The notes: generated by a model from the letters alone, not told the origin. A DNA stretch of 64,000 bases from Terriglobus albidus (GCF_008000815.1 NZ_CP042806.1:186001-250000), one strand, 5' to 3'. Positions 18,301-26,960 are shown, numbered from the stretch's first letter. Program-made: numbers and translations.

Positions 18301-18419
18301 GTGATGATCCTGGTCTTCGAGGTAGAGGCAGCGGGCTTTGCGGCGGCAGGTTTCGTGGCCTGGGAAAACGCCGGTACCGAGAGAAGCAGAGCAGCGGAGG
18401 CGAGAGCGGAGAGACGCAT
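15345..18419 (-). CDS. secreted TolB-propeller / amidohydrolase fusion
   Basis: 1024-residue exported protein. A signal peptide (about 1-20, cleaved after AFSQA) leads into a long run of TolB/DPP-like beta-propeller repeats (about 40-680), with many copies of SPDGKTI/SADGKWIAYVSD-type strands. The C-terminal part (about 700-1020) is an amidohydrolase domain with LPGLWENHSHPN as the metal-binding start and a GKLADLIIVDGDPLT end block. Such fusions are predicted to process peptides or cyclic amides in the periplasm. ATG 18419 begins the signal peptide and has GAAGGAG 12 nt upstream; the frame extends to 18749 but with no sensible protein. It lies 85 bp downstream of a TonB receptor on the same strand, so uptake and hydrolysis are probably coupled. 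Confidence 0.88.
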   Translation of the reverse strand: MRLSALASAALLLSVPAFSQATKPAAAKPAASTSKTRIITIHEGTNMASTVSPDGKTVILDLQGILFSLPIEGGKAKQLTQPTDEAAYPGFAPDGKTVVFQSYAGGTFHVWKMNADGTGLKQVTSGHGDDREPRISPDGKTIAFASDRDFKGSYDIWTVGIDGGEPKQITSGTNDEYEPGWTPDGKIVYVSAIDEEMIPGLRVATGRQVIQIDPASLAKKTLVEVKTGRIDSPSVSSDGKLAYVYFSGAGQTLFPSKLIVDGKPISSKYDDAFPFEAAWISPTSLLYTTNGKLVKADLSAKTETEIPFTADIKSIRPIFRSKDYRFDSKLPRQALGLYGPALSPDGKQVAFVALNQLYLLTIGNPVPKALTNDSFYKQGPMWSADGKWIAYVSDKDGVENVYLLDPKTGEEKHPSPSKSTAQIFPALSPDCKWFTSQDQTGATHLTEIATGKDSVVAPATFFPGRASFSTNGKTLAIATIHPYTKRFREGTSDILLVDIATKKQTWHKPAPFESVTTRTEDGPVYSPTGKEMAFVMSDVLYTMPVDENGAPAGKAEPLNNEVTDAPTYNGDGSKLLYLNNGKLKLIDRKSKVITPVAVSLKYTPEQPTGSTVIHAGKFWKGSGPDAQTDVDVLVTGNRVVSVTPHGTKPVPAGAKVIEAPNSTVLPGLWENHSHPNSDNSIYYGDRMGRLWMAYGITTLRDMADNAYRAVEEKEAFVSGAAVGPRLFATGEAVDGERVYYPMMIATTSEAQLQREFQRLHALDFDFLKLYVRLPYSWMKKGDDFAHNVMGVQTASHYLLPAVAIGNDGMSHVSATARTGWAYSRSLTGFSYSDVQQLEAESGMWTISTLLNQSIIGNWPTMADDSRYNIAPPWEKNRLVNGRNAAVKNPSTASEDRVMREESTVKGVLDRKGLYIGGTDSPLDLPSTSLHLNLRSQVKYGLQPWQALETVTSIAAKAALLDKDLGTLEKGKLADLIIVDGDPLTNINDVTNVQCVMTNGHLRSVAEIAAPFEKLTAGANMCPAK

Positions 18420-18504
18420 GAACCTTGAAAGCTCCTTCAACGGAAGAACGCAGTGCGCCCCATTTGGGAACGCACTGCGTGGATTTATGTGAGGCGGAAA
18501 CAGT

Positions 18505-21495
18505 TTAGAAGCTAATGCGGCCGATGAACTGAAGCTGACGTGGAGCGAACTCGAGGTAACCGCTGCCGCCGGCCGCCGTAGGCGTGCCATAAGCCGAGGA
18601 GTTTGCGTTGGTGTTGTAGCTGTAGGGGTTGAAGTGGTTGAAGAGGTTGAAGACCTCCACGGCGACGATCCCCTTGATCTTTTCGCCGATGGGGAAGGCC
18701 TCCTGCAGGCGGCTGTCGATACGTTCGTAGGCACGGCCGCGGAAGGCATTACGGGCCATCACCCAGGAGCCGTAGCTTGCGTCGTAGGAGAACTTCGAGA
18801 TTGGGGCATATACCGCGAGGCAGGGCGCGACAGCGCAGGTAGTGCCGGCCTGGATCGGTGTTGTACCGGCAGCGACGGTGCGGTTGTAGGTCGGAGTGCC
18901 GCCGTTCGGCGATGCCGTTCCGGTTGCGGTCGCGAAGGCCAGACCCGAACCGAAGCGGAAGAGCGAGGAGAGGGAGAGACCGTACTTCCACTTGTACTCG
19001 CCATTCAGCGTGAGCGAGTGGCGTTGGTCATCGGTGCCGTTACCCCACTCGTCCTTGATGCCGGAGGCGAAGGGCTTGTTGGGATAGTAGAAGGGGCCTT
19101 CGGTAGAGTTCTTGGTGCGCGCCCAGGTATACGCGAGAGCTCCGGTGAAACCGGCCGTCGTGGAGTGCTTGATGCCCATCTGCAGCCCGTCATAGATGGA
19201 ACCTGCTCCGCCGGGTGTGAAGAACTGCGAGACCGAGGTGAACGACTGGTTGCAGACCTGGCGGGTGGTGCTGCTGTAGCTGGAGATAGTGTCAAGCGAG
19301 ACCGAGCCATTGCCGCAGACACGGGTCGTGCTGGAGGCGAGCGTCGAGTTCGGGTTCAGGTTGCGCTGTGCATTCGTCGGATCGACGAGGAAGTTGCCGT
19401 TGAGGCGGATCCAGTCGTCGTACGCACGGGTATGGACAAAGTCCATGTTGAGGACGGTCCTCCAGGGCAGCTCACGCTGTACGCCGAAGGAGAGCTGCAG
19501 CGCATACGGCACCTTGGCATCCTTGGCCAGCGGCTGCACTGCCTGCGAGTACGCTGCAGGATTGGCCGCCGGGTTGCCACCCTTGAACGGATCGGAGAAG
19601 TTGATCGGACTCGCCGCCGTACCGCTGACCGAAGCCTGGATGGTGGAGACACCGTTGAAGATCTGCTGATCGATGATCTGGTTCGCGGAGATATCGGCGA
19701 AGTAGAGACCCGCGCCGCCGCGGATATTGGTCTTGCCGTTGCCCATGGGATCCCAGGCAAAGCCGATGCGCGGAGCGAAGTTGTTGTTGTCGTTGCCCTG
19801 CGGCACCAGCAGGCCATTGCTGAGCTTCGGTCCGCCGGTGAAGGCGCCGAAGTCGTTGTCGTAGCGGACACCGAGGTTCAGGGTCAGGCGCGGAAGAATC
19901 TTCCAGTCATCCTGGAACCAGAAGCCGTAGATGGAGCGCGGGACATCGACGGTGAAGTCACCGAAGCCCTTGATGAAGGTCGAAGCGCCGCCGCAGACCG
20001 AGTTGATTGCGGTGTAGTTCCAGCTCGACGCGTCGGAAGCGCCATTGGGGAACATGGAGTTGTACTGGGCTGCCGTGATGGAGGCGCTGCAGGGGTTGAT
20101 GCGGCCGCGCACGTTCTGCTGGAAGTAGCCGCCGTGACCGGTGTAGATATACTCCGCGCCGAACTTGACCGAGTGCTTGCCCTTCAGCCAGAAAAGGTCG
20201 TCGCGGTAGTCCTGATTGTTCTGCGCAAAGATCTGCGGATAGTTATAGGGACCGCCGACGGTGATGTTGGAGAAGATGATCTCCATCGACTGCGTGTAGG
20301 GCAGGTTCTGCCAGCCGAAGTGGTGATATCCGCCATGAAGATCGTTCACCAGGTTGGGGGTGAGATTCGAGTTCCAGTCGGCGACGAAGCCGTAGCTGGT
20401 ACGAGTGCCCTGGTAGGCGCGCGACGGATCGGCGTTGCCGCTCACACCGAGGTAGTCGCTCTTGTAGGTGAAGCCGTCACCGCGCACAAAGATGCGGTTG
20501 GTCGCATTGATCTGGTAGTCGCCGCGACCCAGGTACTCATTCACGCGCAGTGTGTTCGGATGCGAGAAGGCAGCGTTCGTTACCAGGTTGGTGGTGGTTG
20601 CGGTATCCGGCTTGCGCTCGCCCTCGTAGGAGCCGAAGAACCAGAGCTTGTCTTTCTTGATGGGACCGCCCATGGTTCCGCCGAACTGCTGGTCGCTGAA
20701 GGGCAGCACCTTCTTGGCGACGGGGTCAGGAGCATTCAGGGAGTCATTGCGGAAGTACCCGAACGCTCCGCCATGGTAGGAGTTCGATCCGGACTTCGAC
20801 TGCGAGTTGACGTAGACACCGGCCGAACGGCCCAGTGTTGCGTCGAAGCGATTGGTGATGATCTGGAACTGTGAGATCGCGTCCTGCGAGAAGCGCGGCT
20901 GGCCAAAGGCGGCGCCGGCGGTATCCTGCGAGACCTGCAACCCGTCCATGGTGATCATGAACTTGCCCGATTCCGATGCGGAGCCGACGGGGACGTCCGA
21001 GGTGACGGCGTTGATCTTGATGCCCGGAACCAGCGTCGCCAGCGACATGTAGTTGCGGCCATTGATCGGCACGCCCTGAACTTCCTGCGGCGTGACGTTC
21101 CCGGCTACGACGGAGGAGGTGGTATCGATGGCGAGCGACTCGGCTTCAACAACGATCGAGGTCGTGGTTGAGGAGACGGGAAGCTGCAGGTCCAGGGTCA
21201 CAAGCTGACCGACAAGCAGTGTCACCGGCTTCTTGACCGGCGTAAAGCCGGAAGCGGAGGCCGTGATCTCGTAGTCGGCGGCTACCAGCGATGGCACAAG
21301 GTAGACGCCCTCTGCGTTGGTTGTGGCGTGAAACACGGCACCTCCGACACGGAGGACATCGACCGTAGCGCCGGAGATGGCCGCGCCTTGCGCATCGGTG
21401 ACCTTTCCAGTGAAGCCGGTTTGCTGGGCACGGCCGACTGCGGTGACCACGGAGAGTGCAACAAGGAGAAGCAGGGAGCGAAGGAACATCTTCAT
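18505..21495 (-). CDS. TonB-dependent receptor, Oar-like with carboxypeptidase-regulatory domain
   Basis: 996-residue outer membrane protein. Signal peptide about 1-24 (ending VGRAQ), then a carboxypeptidase-regulatory-like Ig domain (about 27-110, GKVTDAQGAAISGATVDV), a plug domain (about 115-250) and a long beta-barrel ending in the terminal aromatic strand QLQFIGRISF. These receptors are expanded in Acidobacteriota and are thought to import oligosaccharides or peptides. GAGG lies 9 nt before ATG 21495. It is divergent from a LysR regulator and followed by the propeller/amidohydrolase gene, which suggests a regulated scavenging locus. Confidence 0.92.
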   Translation of the reverse strand: MKMFLRSLLLLVALSVVTAVGRAQQTGFTGKVTDAQGAAISGATVDVLRVGGAVFHATTNAEGVYLVPSLVAADYEITASASGFTPVKKPVTLLVGQLVTLDLQLPVSSTTTSIVVEAESLAIDTTSSVVAGNVTPQEVQGVPINGRNYMSLATLVPGIKINAVTSDVPVGSASESGKFMITMDGLQVSQDTAGAAFGQPRFSQDAISQFQIITNRFDATLGRSAGVYVNSQSKSGSNSYHGGAFGYFRNDSLNAPDPVAKKVLPFSDQQFGGTMGGPIKKDKLWFFGSYEGERKPDTATTTNLVTNAAFSHPNTLRVNEYLGRGDYQINATNRIFVRGDGFTYKSDYLGVSGNADPSRAYQGTRTSYGFVADWNSNLTPNLVNDLHGGYHHFGWQNLPYTQSMEIIFSNITVGGPYNYPQIFAQNNQDYRDDLFWLKGKHSVKFGAEYIYTGHGGYFQQNVRGRINPCSASITAAQYNSMFPNGASDASSWNYTAINSVCGGASTFIKGFGDFTVDVPRSIYGFWFQDDWKILPRLTLNLGVRYDNDFGAFTGGPKLSNGLLVPQGNDNNNFAPRIGFAWDPMGNGKTNIRGGAGLYFADISANQIIDQQIFNGVSTIQASVSGTAASPINFSDPFKGGNPAANPAAYSQAVQPLAKDAKVPYALQLSFGVQRELPWRTVLNMDFVHTRAYDDWIRLNGNFLVDPTNAQRNLNPNSTLASSTTRVCGNGSVSLDTISSYSSTTRQVCNQSFTSVSQFFTPGGAGSIYDGLQMGIKHSTTAGFTGALAYTWARTKNSTEGPFYYPNKPFASGIKDEWGNGTDDQRHSLTLNGEYKWKYGLSLSSLFRFGSGLAFATATGTASPNGGTPTYNRTVAAGTTPIQAGTTCAVAPCLAVYAPISKFSYDASYGSWVMARNAFRGRAYERIDSRLQEAFPIGEKIKGIVAVEVFNLFNHFNPYSYNTNANSSAYGTPTAAGGSGYLEFAPRQLQFIGRISF

Positions 21496-21765
21496 GCCAA
21501 GTGACCTCACAAAAGCAAATTCAGATAGAGGGGCCTCCGTGCCGCGATATCGATAACGGGAAATCGTGGAACTGGGCCCTGTATGTGGTTCTTTGTGTGC
21601 CGGTACTGCTGGGTGGCGGTGACTCAGGGAGCTGATCCGCCGAATGCTGCAAACGGGACGAATGAAGACCATCCCCGGGAACAGCACATTTTCGATCGTG
21701 TGTGAGAGCAGCGTAAAAGCGGACCGGCAAGATGTCTAATCGAAAAATTTTCAGGAGTGATTGAT

Positions 21766-21785
21766 AAAAGGAGAATTCATCTTTT
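21766..21785. promoter_or_regulatory. palindrome upstream of LysR -35, possible operator
   Basis: AAAAGNNGAATTCNNCTTTT is symmetric at 21766-21785. TTGACA follows at 21787-21792, so the palindrome sits just upstream of a possible -35 box for the LysR gene, in the shared divergent region (21496-21879) with the TonB receptor. No clear -10 was found at 17 bp. The rest of this region shows no gene. Confidence 0.4.
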
Positions 21786-21879
21786 ATTGACAATCGGGAG
21801 ATACGGGGCAACACTAAAACTCAACCGCGACCACAAGCACGACAACCTGAGCAGGAATCTGGACTGGGAGAAGAGGGTT

Positions 21880-22842
21880 TTGGACTTTCGTATCCGGCAG
21901 TTGCAGTGTTTTCTCACCCTGGCCGAAGTGTTGAACTACGGTAAGACCGCACGTTCGCTCTACATCAGCCAGCCGACGCTGACCTTCCAGATCAAGGGTC
22001 TGGAGCACGCACTCGGCGTGAAGCTGTTCGAGCGGACACGGCAACACGTGCGCCTGACCGAGGCCGGTGCGGCCTTCCGCGAATACGCCAAATCGATTCT
22101 GGACACGGTCGACTCTGCCCGCGACTGCCTGCAGTCTCTGGACTCGCGCCTGCGGCTGACCATCGCCTGCGGGCCAGTCGGACAGTTCGTTCTGTTGCCG
22201 AATGTGATCCGCATGCTCGCAGATGAATATCCGACGTTTGAGCTCGAGGTCTGTGAGATGACCACCGAGCAGCAGATGGCCGCCCTGCCGGAAGGCAAAG
22301 TCGACGCCCTGCTGATGATGCCGGCGCTGCCGATTGAAGGCATCCATTTTGACCCGCTACGGCAAGAGAAGATGATGGCTGCGGTCAGCTCCGAGAGCCA
22401 GTTGGCTCGGCAGAATGCGATCAGCGTCCAGGTCTTCCGCTCGACACCAATCATCGCCTCGCGACTGAAAGATTGCCGCTTCCATCAGCCTGCGCTGCAC
22501 AGCATGCTGGCCCCGTTTGGCATCACACCGAAGTTCACGGAGAGTCCGCAGTCCTGTTCGGTGCAGTTCGCTTATGCGGCCGCAGGCGAAGGCATCGCCC
22601 TTACGACCGAAGGCATCCGCACCTGCGTGGTGCCTGGAGTGACGATGCTTCCGATCGAGGAAGAACTTCCTCCGGTGACCCTCGGACTCGCATTCCTGGA
22701 GAGCAATCTGTCGCCGGCAATGAAAATCTTCCGCAAGGTGGTCCTGATGTCCAGCCGCAGACTGGCTGCCACAGCGCGCACGCCACGCCTGGCTCCCGTG
22801 GTGGTGAAAGAGTTCGCTTCACGGCGGGAGATGGCGGTCTAG
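21880..22842 (+). CDS. LysR family transcriptional regulator
   Basis: 320-residue LysR-type regulator. The helix-turn-helix is at about residues 3-60 (LRQLQCFLTLAEVL-like start, then ARSLYISQPTLTFQIKGLE), followed by a periplasmic-binding-type effector domain (about 90-300). The start is placed at TTG 21880, with GGGAG upstream and only three residues before the usual first helix; the frame is open from GTG 21757, but that would add 41 residues before the domain. It is divergent from the TonB receptor and probably controls it together with the amidohydrolase. Its effector is unknown; I see no specific reason to call it CysB. Confidence 0.88.
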   Translation: MDFRIRQLQCFLTLAEVLNYGKTARSLYISQPTLTFQIKGLEHALGVKLFERTRQHVRLTEAGAAFREYAKSILDTVDSARDCLQSLDSRLRLTIACGPVGQFVLLPNVIRMLADEYPTFELEVCEMTTEQQMAALPEGKVDALLMMPALPIEGIHFDPLRQEKMMAAVSSESQLARQNAISVQVFRSTPIIASRLKDCRFHQPALHSMLAPFGITPKFTESPQSCSVQFAYAAAGEGIALTTEGIRTCVVPGVTMLPIEEELPPVTLGLAFLESNLSPAMKIFRKVVLMSSRRLAATARTPRLAPVVVKEFASRREMAV

Positions 22843-23372
22843 GACGTGTCATCAACTTGCTTATTCATTTGGGTATTTGATGGCCACCCCTACGAGTCGG
22901 TAGAGAAGCAGATTTCTCCGCTCCCTTTGGTCGCTACGAAATGACAAACAAAAAGGTATCGCGCGAAGCGCGATACCTTCGCTAGACCCCACCTTCGCGA
23001 TGAAACCGCGAAGAGTGGGGCAACGAGTGCCTGCGACTTCCTGAATTTCGTCGACCACCCGAGCCGCCAAAAATTTCGGTGGCAGTGTAATCCCGTTCTG
23101 CGCCCCCTCGTCTCTCACCTGCAGGGGGATTTTCGGGGACCTCTGAGAACCTCCTGAGTGGGTGGTGTGTGGCCGTTCGTGGGGGACGAGCGGCCCCCCG
23201 CCATACAACACCTACGGTATCTTTCCCCGTCTCTTTCCGATCCATCCAACAACCTGTTTGTTGTTACCGCACAGAGAGATACGTGTGTAATCGCGCACGC
23301 GAAAGCCCGCGTCTGTAATGGACGAATCAGCATTTCACTCAATGCCTAAATGATTTCCGCAAACAGGCGGCT
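22843..23372. other. 530-bp gap with a strong palindromic hairpin
   Basis: No gene seen. A perfect hairpin lies at 22953-22979 (arms AAGGTATCGCGC and GCGCGATACCTT, loop GAA). The bases just before it (AGATTTCTCCGCT..GAAATGACAAACAAA) recur near 50403-50440, so this too is dispersed repeat material. The hairpin may end the LysR transcript. A small helix ACGCG-AAAGCC-CGCGT near 23298 was noted but matches no RNA family I can defend. Confidence 0.6.
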
Positions 23373-23487
23373 AGAGCATTTTCCCTGTAGATGTAGTGTC
23401 GGGCTTCCGTATCTAGGAGCGTTTTCCGCAATGAAAACGCCGCTGTACACCGCTTCCGGGATACCCAGCAACAGGGGAAATTGCTCT
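23373..23487 (-). repeat. AGAGYATTTCTCCT inverted-terminus element, copy A
   Basis: 115-bp element whose ends are inverted copies of AGAGCANTTTCCCCTGT. Read on the minus strand it shares CCTGTTGCTGGGTATCCCG and a 27-base core that includes a GCGTTTTC/GGAAAACGC hairpin with copy C at 52868-52981. Its right end lies 8 bp before the ATG of the giant secreted protein gene. It encodes nothing and looks like a MITE or large REP. Confidence 0.8.
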
Positions 23488-23495
23488 GGACCGTC

Positions 23496-26400
23496 ATGGC
23501 GGGGCTATGGGCTGAATCGAGTTGGACTTTGAAACAGTTCATCCGCACTACTTTGTCTTTCCTCTCTCTGGCCCTGGTGGCCTCCGTTGGCCAGGCCCAG
23601 ACTTCGGTTTCAATCCACGACATCATGACCAGCCTTCCCAGCTCGCCATATCTGGGCAAGAGCGTCTCCACCTCTGGCATCGTGGTCGGTGTCATGAGCA
23701 CCGGCGGGTTTTATATCTCCGAACCCAGCGGTAGTTGGGACAGCCAGGTCTCCACCGCGGAAGGCCTGCCGGTTTTCTATGCCGCCGGCGCGAACCCCAC
23801 GTGCGCTGTGGTGGGAAATACCGTAACCGTTGTTGGAACAGTGACTAACACGACTGCCGTTACCGCGGCCAATACGCCAGGCACTGGTATTACACCCACC
23901 TCTTGCACGGTGACGGCAACCAACGGCACCATGACGCAGTCGATCTCGGTAAGCAGCGTCCTTACCAGTTTCGGCGATGCGCTGAAGTACACCGGCATGA
24001 CAACCTCGGCCACGTTCTATGCGGTCTCACCGACGGGCGGAACACTGGATGAGTCCACAGAAACAGTCACCTCGAATGGGCAGTTCTGGGCGACACTCAG
24101 CTCCAACACCTCGACCAATAACCATCTCTTCCGCTCTACCGGTATTGCGGGCGATGAGTATGTTCCCTCCGGCGCTCCCAGTACGGTGCCGACGTGGAGT
24201 GGCAACCCGCAACGCATCCTGATCGACACCACGACCTTCGGCGGAACGGCAGTCGACATCACCGTCGGCCAGTCGATCACCTGCACCACGGGTTCAAGTA
24301 TCAAAGTGGGCGCAACCGCCGGCATCGGCCTGATCGACTACACGCTTGGCTATGCTCGCCTTTTGATCTTCCCCACCAGCGTCTGCACCGTCAATGGAAG
24401 TGTTGCGACCACCACTTCGGCAACCGCCGACTCCACACACTTCCAGGTAGGGACGCTGGACCTGAATCGCTTCTACTCCACCACGGGAGCGACAACCGGC
24501 TCGGTTGCCATCTCATCGAGCGCCTATACGCGCCGCCTTACCAAGGCAGCGTTGGCCATCGTCAACTCCCTCGGTACGCCGGACATTTTGAGTGTGCAGG
24601 AGGTGCAGGACCAGACGACCCTCGATGACCTCGCCTCCGCCGTCAACACGCTGGGAAGCACCAGCTACAAGGGCTACCTGGTGCAGAGCAGCGACAGTAA
24701 CAGCCTGAACCTGGGCTTCCTGGTCAACAGCTCGCGTATCGACGTGGACTCCGTGACCCAGATGGGAGGCAGCGCCACCTACAGCGGCGGAACACTGTTT
24801 GAGCGGCCTCCACTGATGTTGAAGGCGGAGGTACATCGCGTCGGCAAGACGTATCCGGTCACCGTGATCAACGTGCATCTGACCAGCCGCGACAACATCG
24901 GCGACAGCAGCCTGGGGGCGGATGTGCGCGCCCGTCGTGCAGCACAAGCCTATTACGTCAGCCAACTGGTACAGACGGAGCAGACTGCCGGCGAGAACGT
25001 CCTTGTGAACGGCAACTTCAATGCCACCGAGTTCAACGACGGCTACGTCGACGTGCTGGGCATCATCAACGGCTCGCCCGCGGCTGCCACCGCGGTCACT
25101 CTGTACCAGGCGACTGCAACCACCGGAGCATTGCAGAACTTCACCGGCAGCGTGACCACACTGCAGCGCTACAACTCCATCACGCGCGGCCAGACAGAAG
25201 CAGTCGAGCACATTCTGGCTTCTTCCACGGTGACCGCATCCACCACGGCGCAGAACTCACTGGCCAGCTACATGACCAGCGTGGTGCAGCCGCACTTTAC
25301 CGCCGACTTTGCTGCGGTAAATACAAACAGCTCCACCACGCCCGCCGGCCTTACTCCACACGATGGCCAGGTGGTCAGCTTCCTGATTCCCGCCGTTCCT
25401 ACCTCGGCGGCTGTCTCTGCCTCCTCACTGAACTTCGGCGATGTGTACGTTGGCGGTTCGAAGGCGCTCTCGGTGACAGTACAAAACACCTCGGGCTTCA
25501 CCTCGACGGTGAACGTTACCAACATTGCCATCAGCGGCACGAACGCAAGCGACTACACGCAGACTTCAAACTGCAGCGCGTTGAGCGATCAACAGACCTG
25601 CACCATCACCGTTACCTTTGCGCCGACGGCGACCGGCACCCGCACCGGAACGCTGACGATTACGAACGACTCCACCAACGAGCCTTCACTCACGGTCGCA
25701 CTGACCGGCAATGGCCTGCCGACGACGGCAACGCTCTCGCCTTCCAGCGCCGCCTACGGCAACGTAATCCTCAACACGACTTCCGCCGCCCAGACCTTCA
25801 CCTGGACCAATACCAGCGCGATTGCGCTGAAGGTAAGCGCAGCGACGGTCACCAGCGGATGGACGGTGGTCACCAATAACTGCGGCACCGTCGCCGCAGC
25901 GGCAAGCTGCACCATCCTGGTTGCCTTTACACCGACCACACTCGGAACCCAAACAGGCACGTTGACGGTGACTTCGAACAGCAGCGTGAACGGAACCCTG
26001 ACGGCCTCACTCAGCGGCCGTGGCGTTGCCGATGTGGAGGCCTCGCCCACCTCGTTGAGCTTCGGCAACGTGGACATTGGTTACAGCTCGGCGGCGCAGA
26101 CAGTCACCATCACCAACTACACCAATGCGATCATCGCCCTGACCTCCATCACCATCACCGGGGACTACGCTTACACCAGCACTTGCGGCAGCACGCTGGC
26201 CGGTCTGGCAAGCTGCACCCTGAGCGTGACCTTCACTCCCACGGCCACCGGAACACGAACCGGAACGATAACGGTTAACACCAACGACACCAAGGTGCCG
26301 GTCATCACTGTTCCCCTCACAGGCAACGGCGTGGACTTCTCCATCGCATTGAACCCAACCTCCGGCAGCGTGGTTGCCGGGCTGTCTCTCAGCTCGACGG

Positions 26401-26837
26401 CTACTCTTACGCCCATCGGCGGCTTCAACAACTCGATCACACTTAGCTCCTCCACCACTGCGGGAGGAACGACCGTAAGCTTCGCCAACAGCACTCTGAC
26501 ACTCTCGTCTGCGACGACCGATGCCGTGACCATCGCCACCACGTCGCAATACGCCGTGATTGGCTACACAGGCTACGGACGGTGGATGTCGATCTTCGGT
26601 GTCGCGGGAGGCCTGCTGCTGTGGTGTGCCCGTCGCCGCGTAAAAGGCATGGCACGCGCCGGAGCTCTCTGCGGTCTTGCCTTGTGCGTACTTCTGCCGC
26701 TGGGTGGATGCAGCAGCAAGCTGCCTTCCAAGAACAGCGATCCGACCTACCCAGGAACCTACACCGTGACTGTGACGGCCACCGACGGCACCTTGACGAG
26801 GTCGGCTGCCTACACCATGACAGTGACAGCTAAATAA
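23496..26837 (+). CDS. giant secreted protein: nuclease/phosphatase-like domain plus ASPM/SPD-2/Hydin repeats
   Basis: About 1113 residues. A signal peptide (SFLSLALVASVGQAQ) is followed by a region with OB-fold-like character (about 20-260), then an endonuclease/exonuclease/phosphatase-like domain (about 270-620: DILSVQEVQDQTTL, NVHLTSRDN, NGNFNATEFNDGY, TPHDGQVVSF). Three Ig-like repeats of the choice-of-anchor D/Hydin type follow (about 625-940, each with LxFGxVxxGxSxxQTVTxTN and CTxxVTFxPTATGTRTGT patterns). The C-terminus has one TM stretch, an Arg cluster, a second hydrophobic stretch ending LPLGGCSSK, then a short TYTVTVTATDGT strand. ATG 23496 is tentative; TTG 23529 would start right at the signal peptide and TTG 23481 lies inside the repeat element. 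Confidence 0.75.
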   Translation: MAGLWAESSWTLKQFIRTTLSFLSLALVASVGQAQTSVSIHDIMTSLPSSPYLGKSVSTSGIVVGVMSTGGFYISEPSGSWDSQVSTAEGLPVFYAAGANPTCAVVGNTVTVVGTVTNTTAVTAANTPGTGITPTSCTVTATNGTMTQSISVSSVLTSFGDALKYTGMTTSATFYAVSPTGGTLDESTETVTSNGQFWATLSSNTSTNNHLFRSTGIAGDEYVPSGAPSTVPTWSGNPQRILIDTTTFGGTAVDITVGQSITCTTGSSIKVGATAGIGLIDYTLGYARLLIFPTSVCTVNGSVATTTSATADSTHFQVGTLDLNRFYSTTGATTGSVAISSSAYTRRLTKAALAIVNSLGTPDILSVQEVQDQTTLDDLASAVNTLGSTSYKGYLVQSSDSNSLNLGFLVNSSRIDVDSVTQMGGSATYSGGTLFERPPLMLKAEVHRVGKTYPVTVINVHLTSRDNIGDSSLGADVRARRAAQAYYVSQLVQTEQTAGENVLVNGNFNATEFNDGYVDVLGIINGSPAAATAVTLYQATATTGALQNFTGSVTTLQRYNSITRGQTEAVEHILASSTVTASTTAQNSLASYMTSVVQPHFTADFAAVNTNSSTTPAGLTPHDGQVVSFLIPAVPTSAAVSASSLNFGDVYVGGSKALSVTVQNTSGFTSTVNVTNIAISGTNASDYTQTSNCSALSDQQTCTITVTFAPTATGTRTGTLTITNDSTNEPSLTVALTGNGLPTTATLSPSSAAYGNVILNTTSAAQTFTWTNTSAIALKVSAATVTSGWTVVTNNCGTVAAAASCTILVAFTPTTLGTQTGTLTVTSNSSVNGTLTASLSGRGVADVEASPTSLSFGNVDIGYSSAAQTVTITNYTNAIIALTSITITGDYAYTSTCGSTLAGLASCTLSVTFTPTATGTRTGTITVNTNDTKVPVITVPLTGNGVDFSIALNPTSGSVVAGLSLSSTATLTPIGGFNNSITLSSSTTAGGTTVSFANSTLTLSSATTDAVTIATTSQYAVIGYTGYGRWMSIFGVAGGLLLWCARRRVKGMARAGALCGLALCVLLPLGGCSSKLPSKNSDPTYPGTYTVTVTATDGTLTRSAAYTMTVTAK

Positions 26838-26861
26838 CTGTAGGCACAAGCTTTGTGAGCA

Positions 26862-26901
26862 GGCGGGGTGGCCTAACGTGCCGGTTGCCCCGCCCTTTTT
26901 T
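26862..26901 (+). terminator. rho-independent terminator
   Basis: GC-rich stem GGCGGGG (26862-26868) with CCCCGCC (26888-26894), an inner GGC/GCC pair, and six T residues at 26896-26901. It ends the secreted-protein transcript and abuts the cys promoter. Confidence 0.88.
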
Positions 26902-26909
26902 GTTAGAAT
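26901..26909 (+). promoter_or_regulatory. extended -10 promoter of the cys leader
   Basis: TGTTAGAAT fits an extended -10 (TGnTANNNT), which would explain the lack of a good -35. The predicted start, 6-7 nt downstream, falls on the GTG/ATG at 26916-26921, so the leader peptide mRNA would have no 5' UTR. Confidence 0.55.
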
Positions 26910-26918
26910 AAACACGTG

Positions 26919-26960
26919 ATGCGCCGCGTCTTCACCGACCGCTGTTGTTGTCTCCTCTAG
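26919..26960 (+). CDS. 13-codon polycysteine leader peptide (putative cysteine attenuator)
   Basis: A tiny frame reads [13 protein letters not shown] then TAG; an in-frame GTG at 26916 directly precedes the ATG. Three consecutive TGT codons in a short peptide about 70 bp upstream of cysD, at a likely transcription start, is the pattern expected of a cysteine-responsive leader. Leaderless polycysteine upstream frames that attenuate sulfur operons are known from mycobacteria; I do not know of one described in Acidobacteriota. Ribosome slowing at the Cys codons under cysteine limitation would raise cysDNH expression (inference). No alternative function is visible, and no ribosome site precedes it. 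Confidence 0.65.
   Translation: MRRVFTDRCCCLL

Noticed and set aside
18634-20874. 746-codon open frame antisense to the TonB receptor
   Set aside because: It is a mirror of the receptor codon bias: Val/Glu/Arg/Ala-rich, no domain, no start signal, and the receptor on the other strand is unmistakable.
23200-23345. Possible riboswitch (GEMM-like ACGCGAAAGCC) before the giant secreted protein
   Set aside because: Only a small hairpin and a few matching bases; the conserved second stem and the closing elements of a c-di-GMP-I aptamer could not be found.
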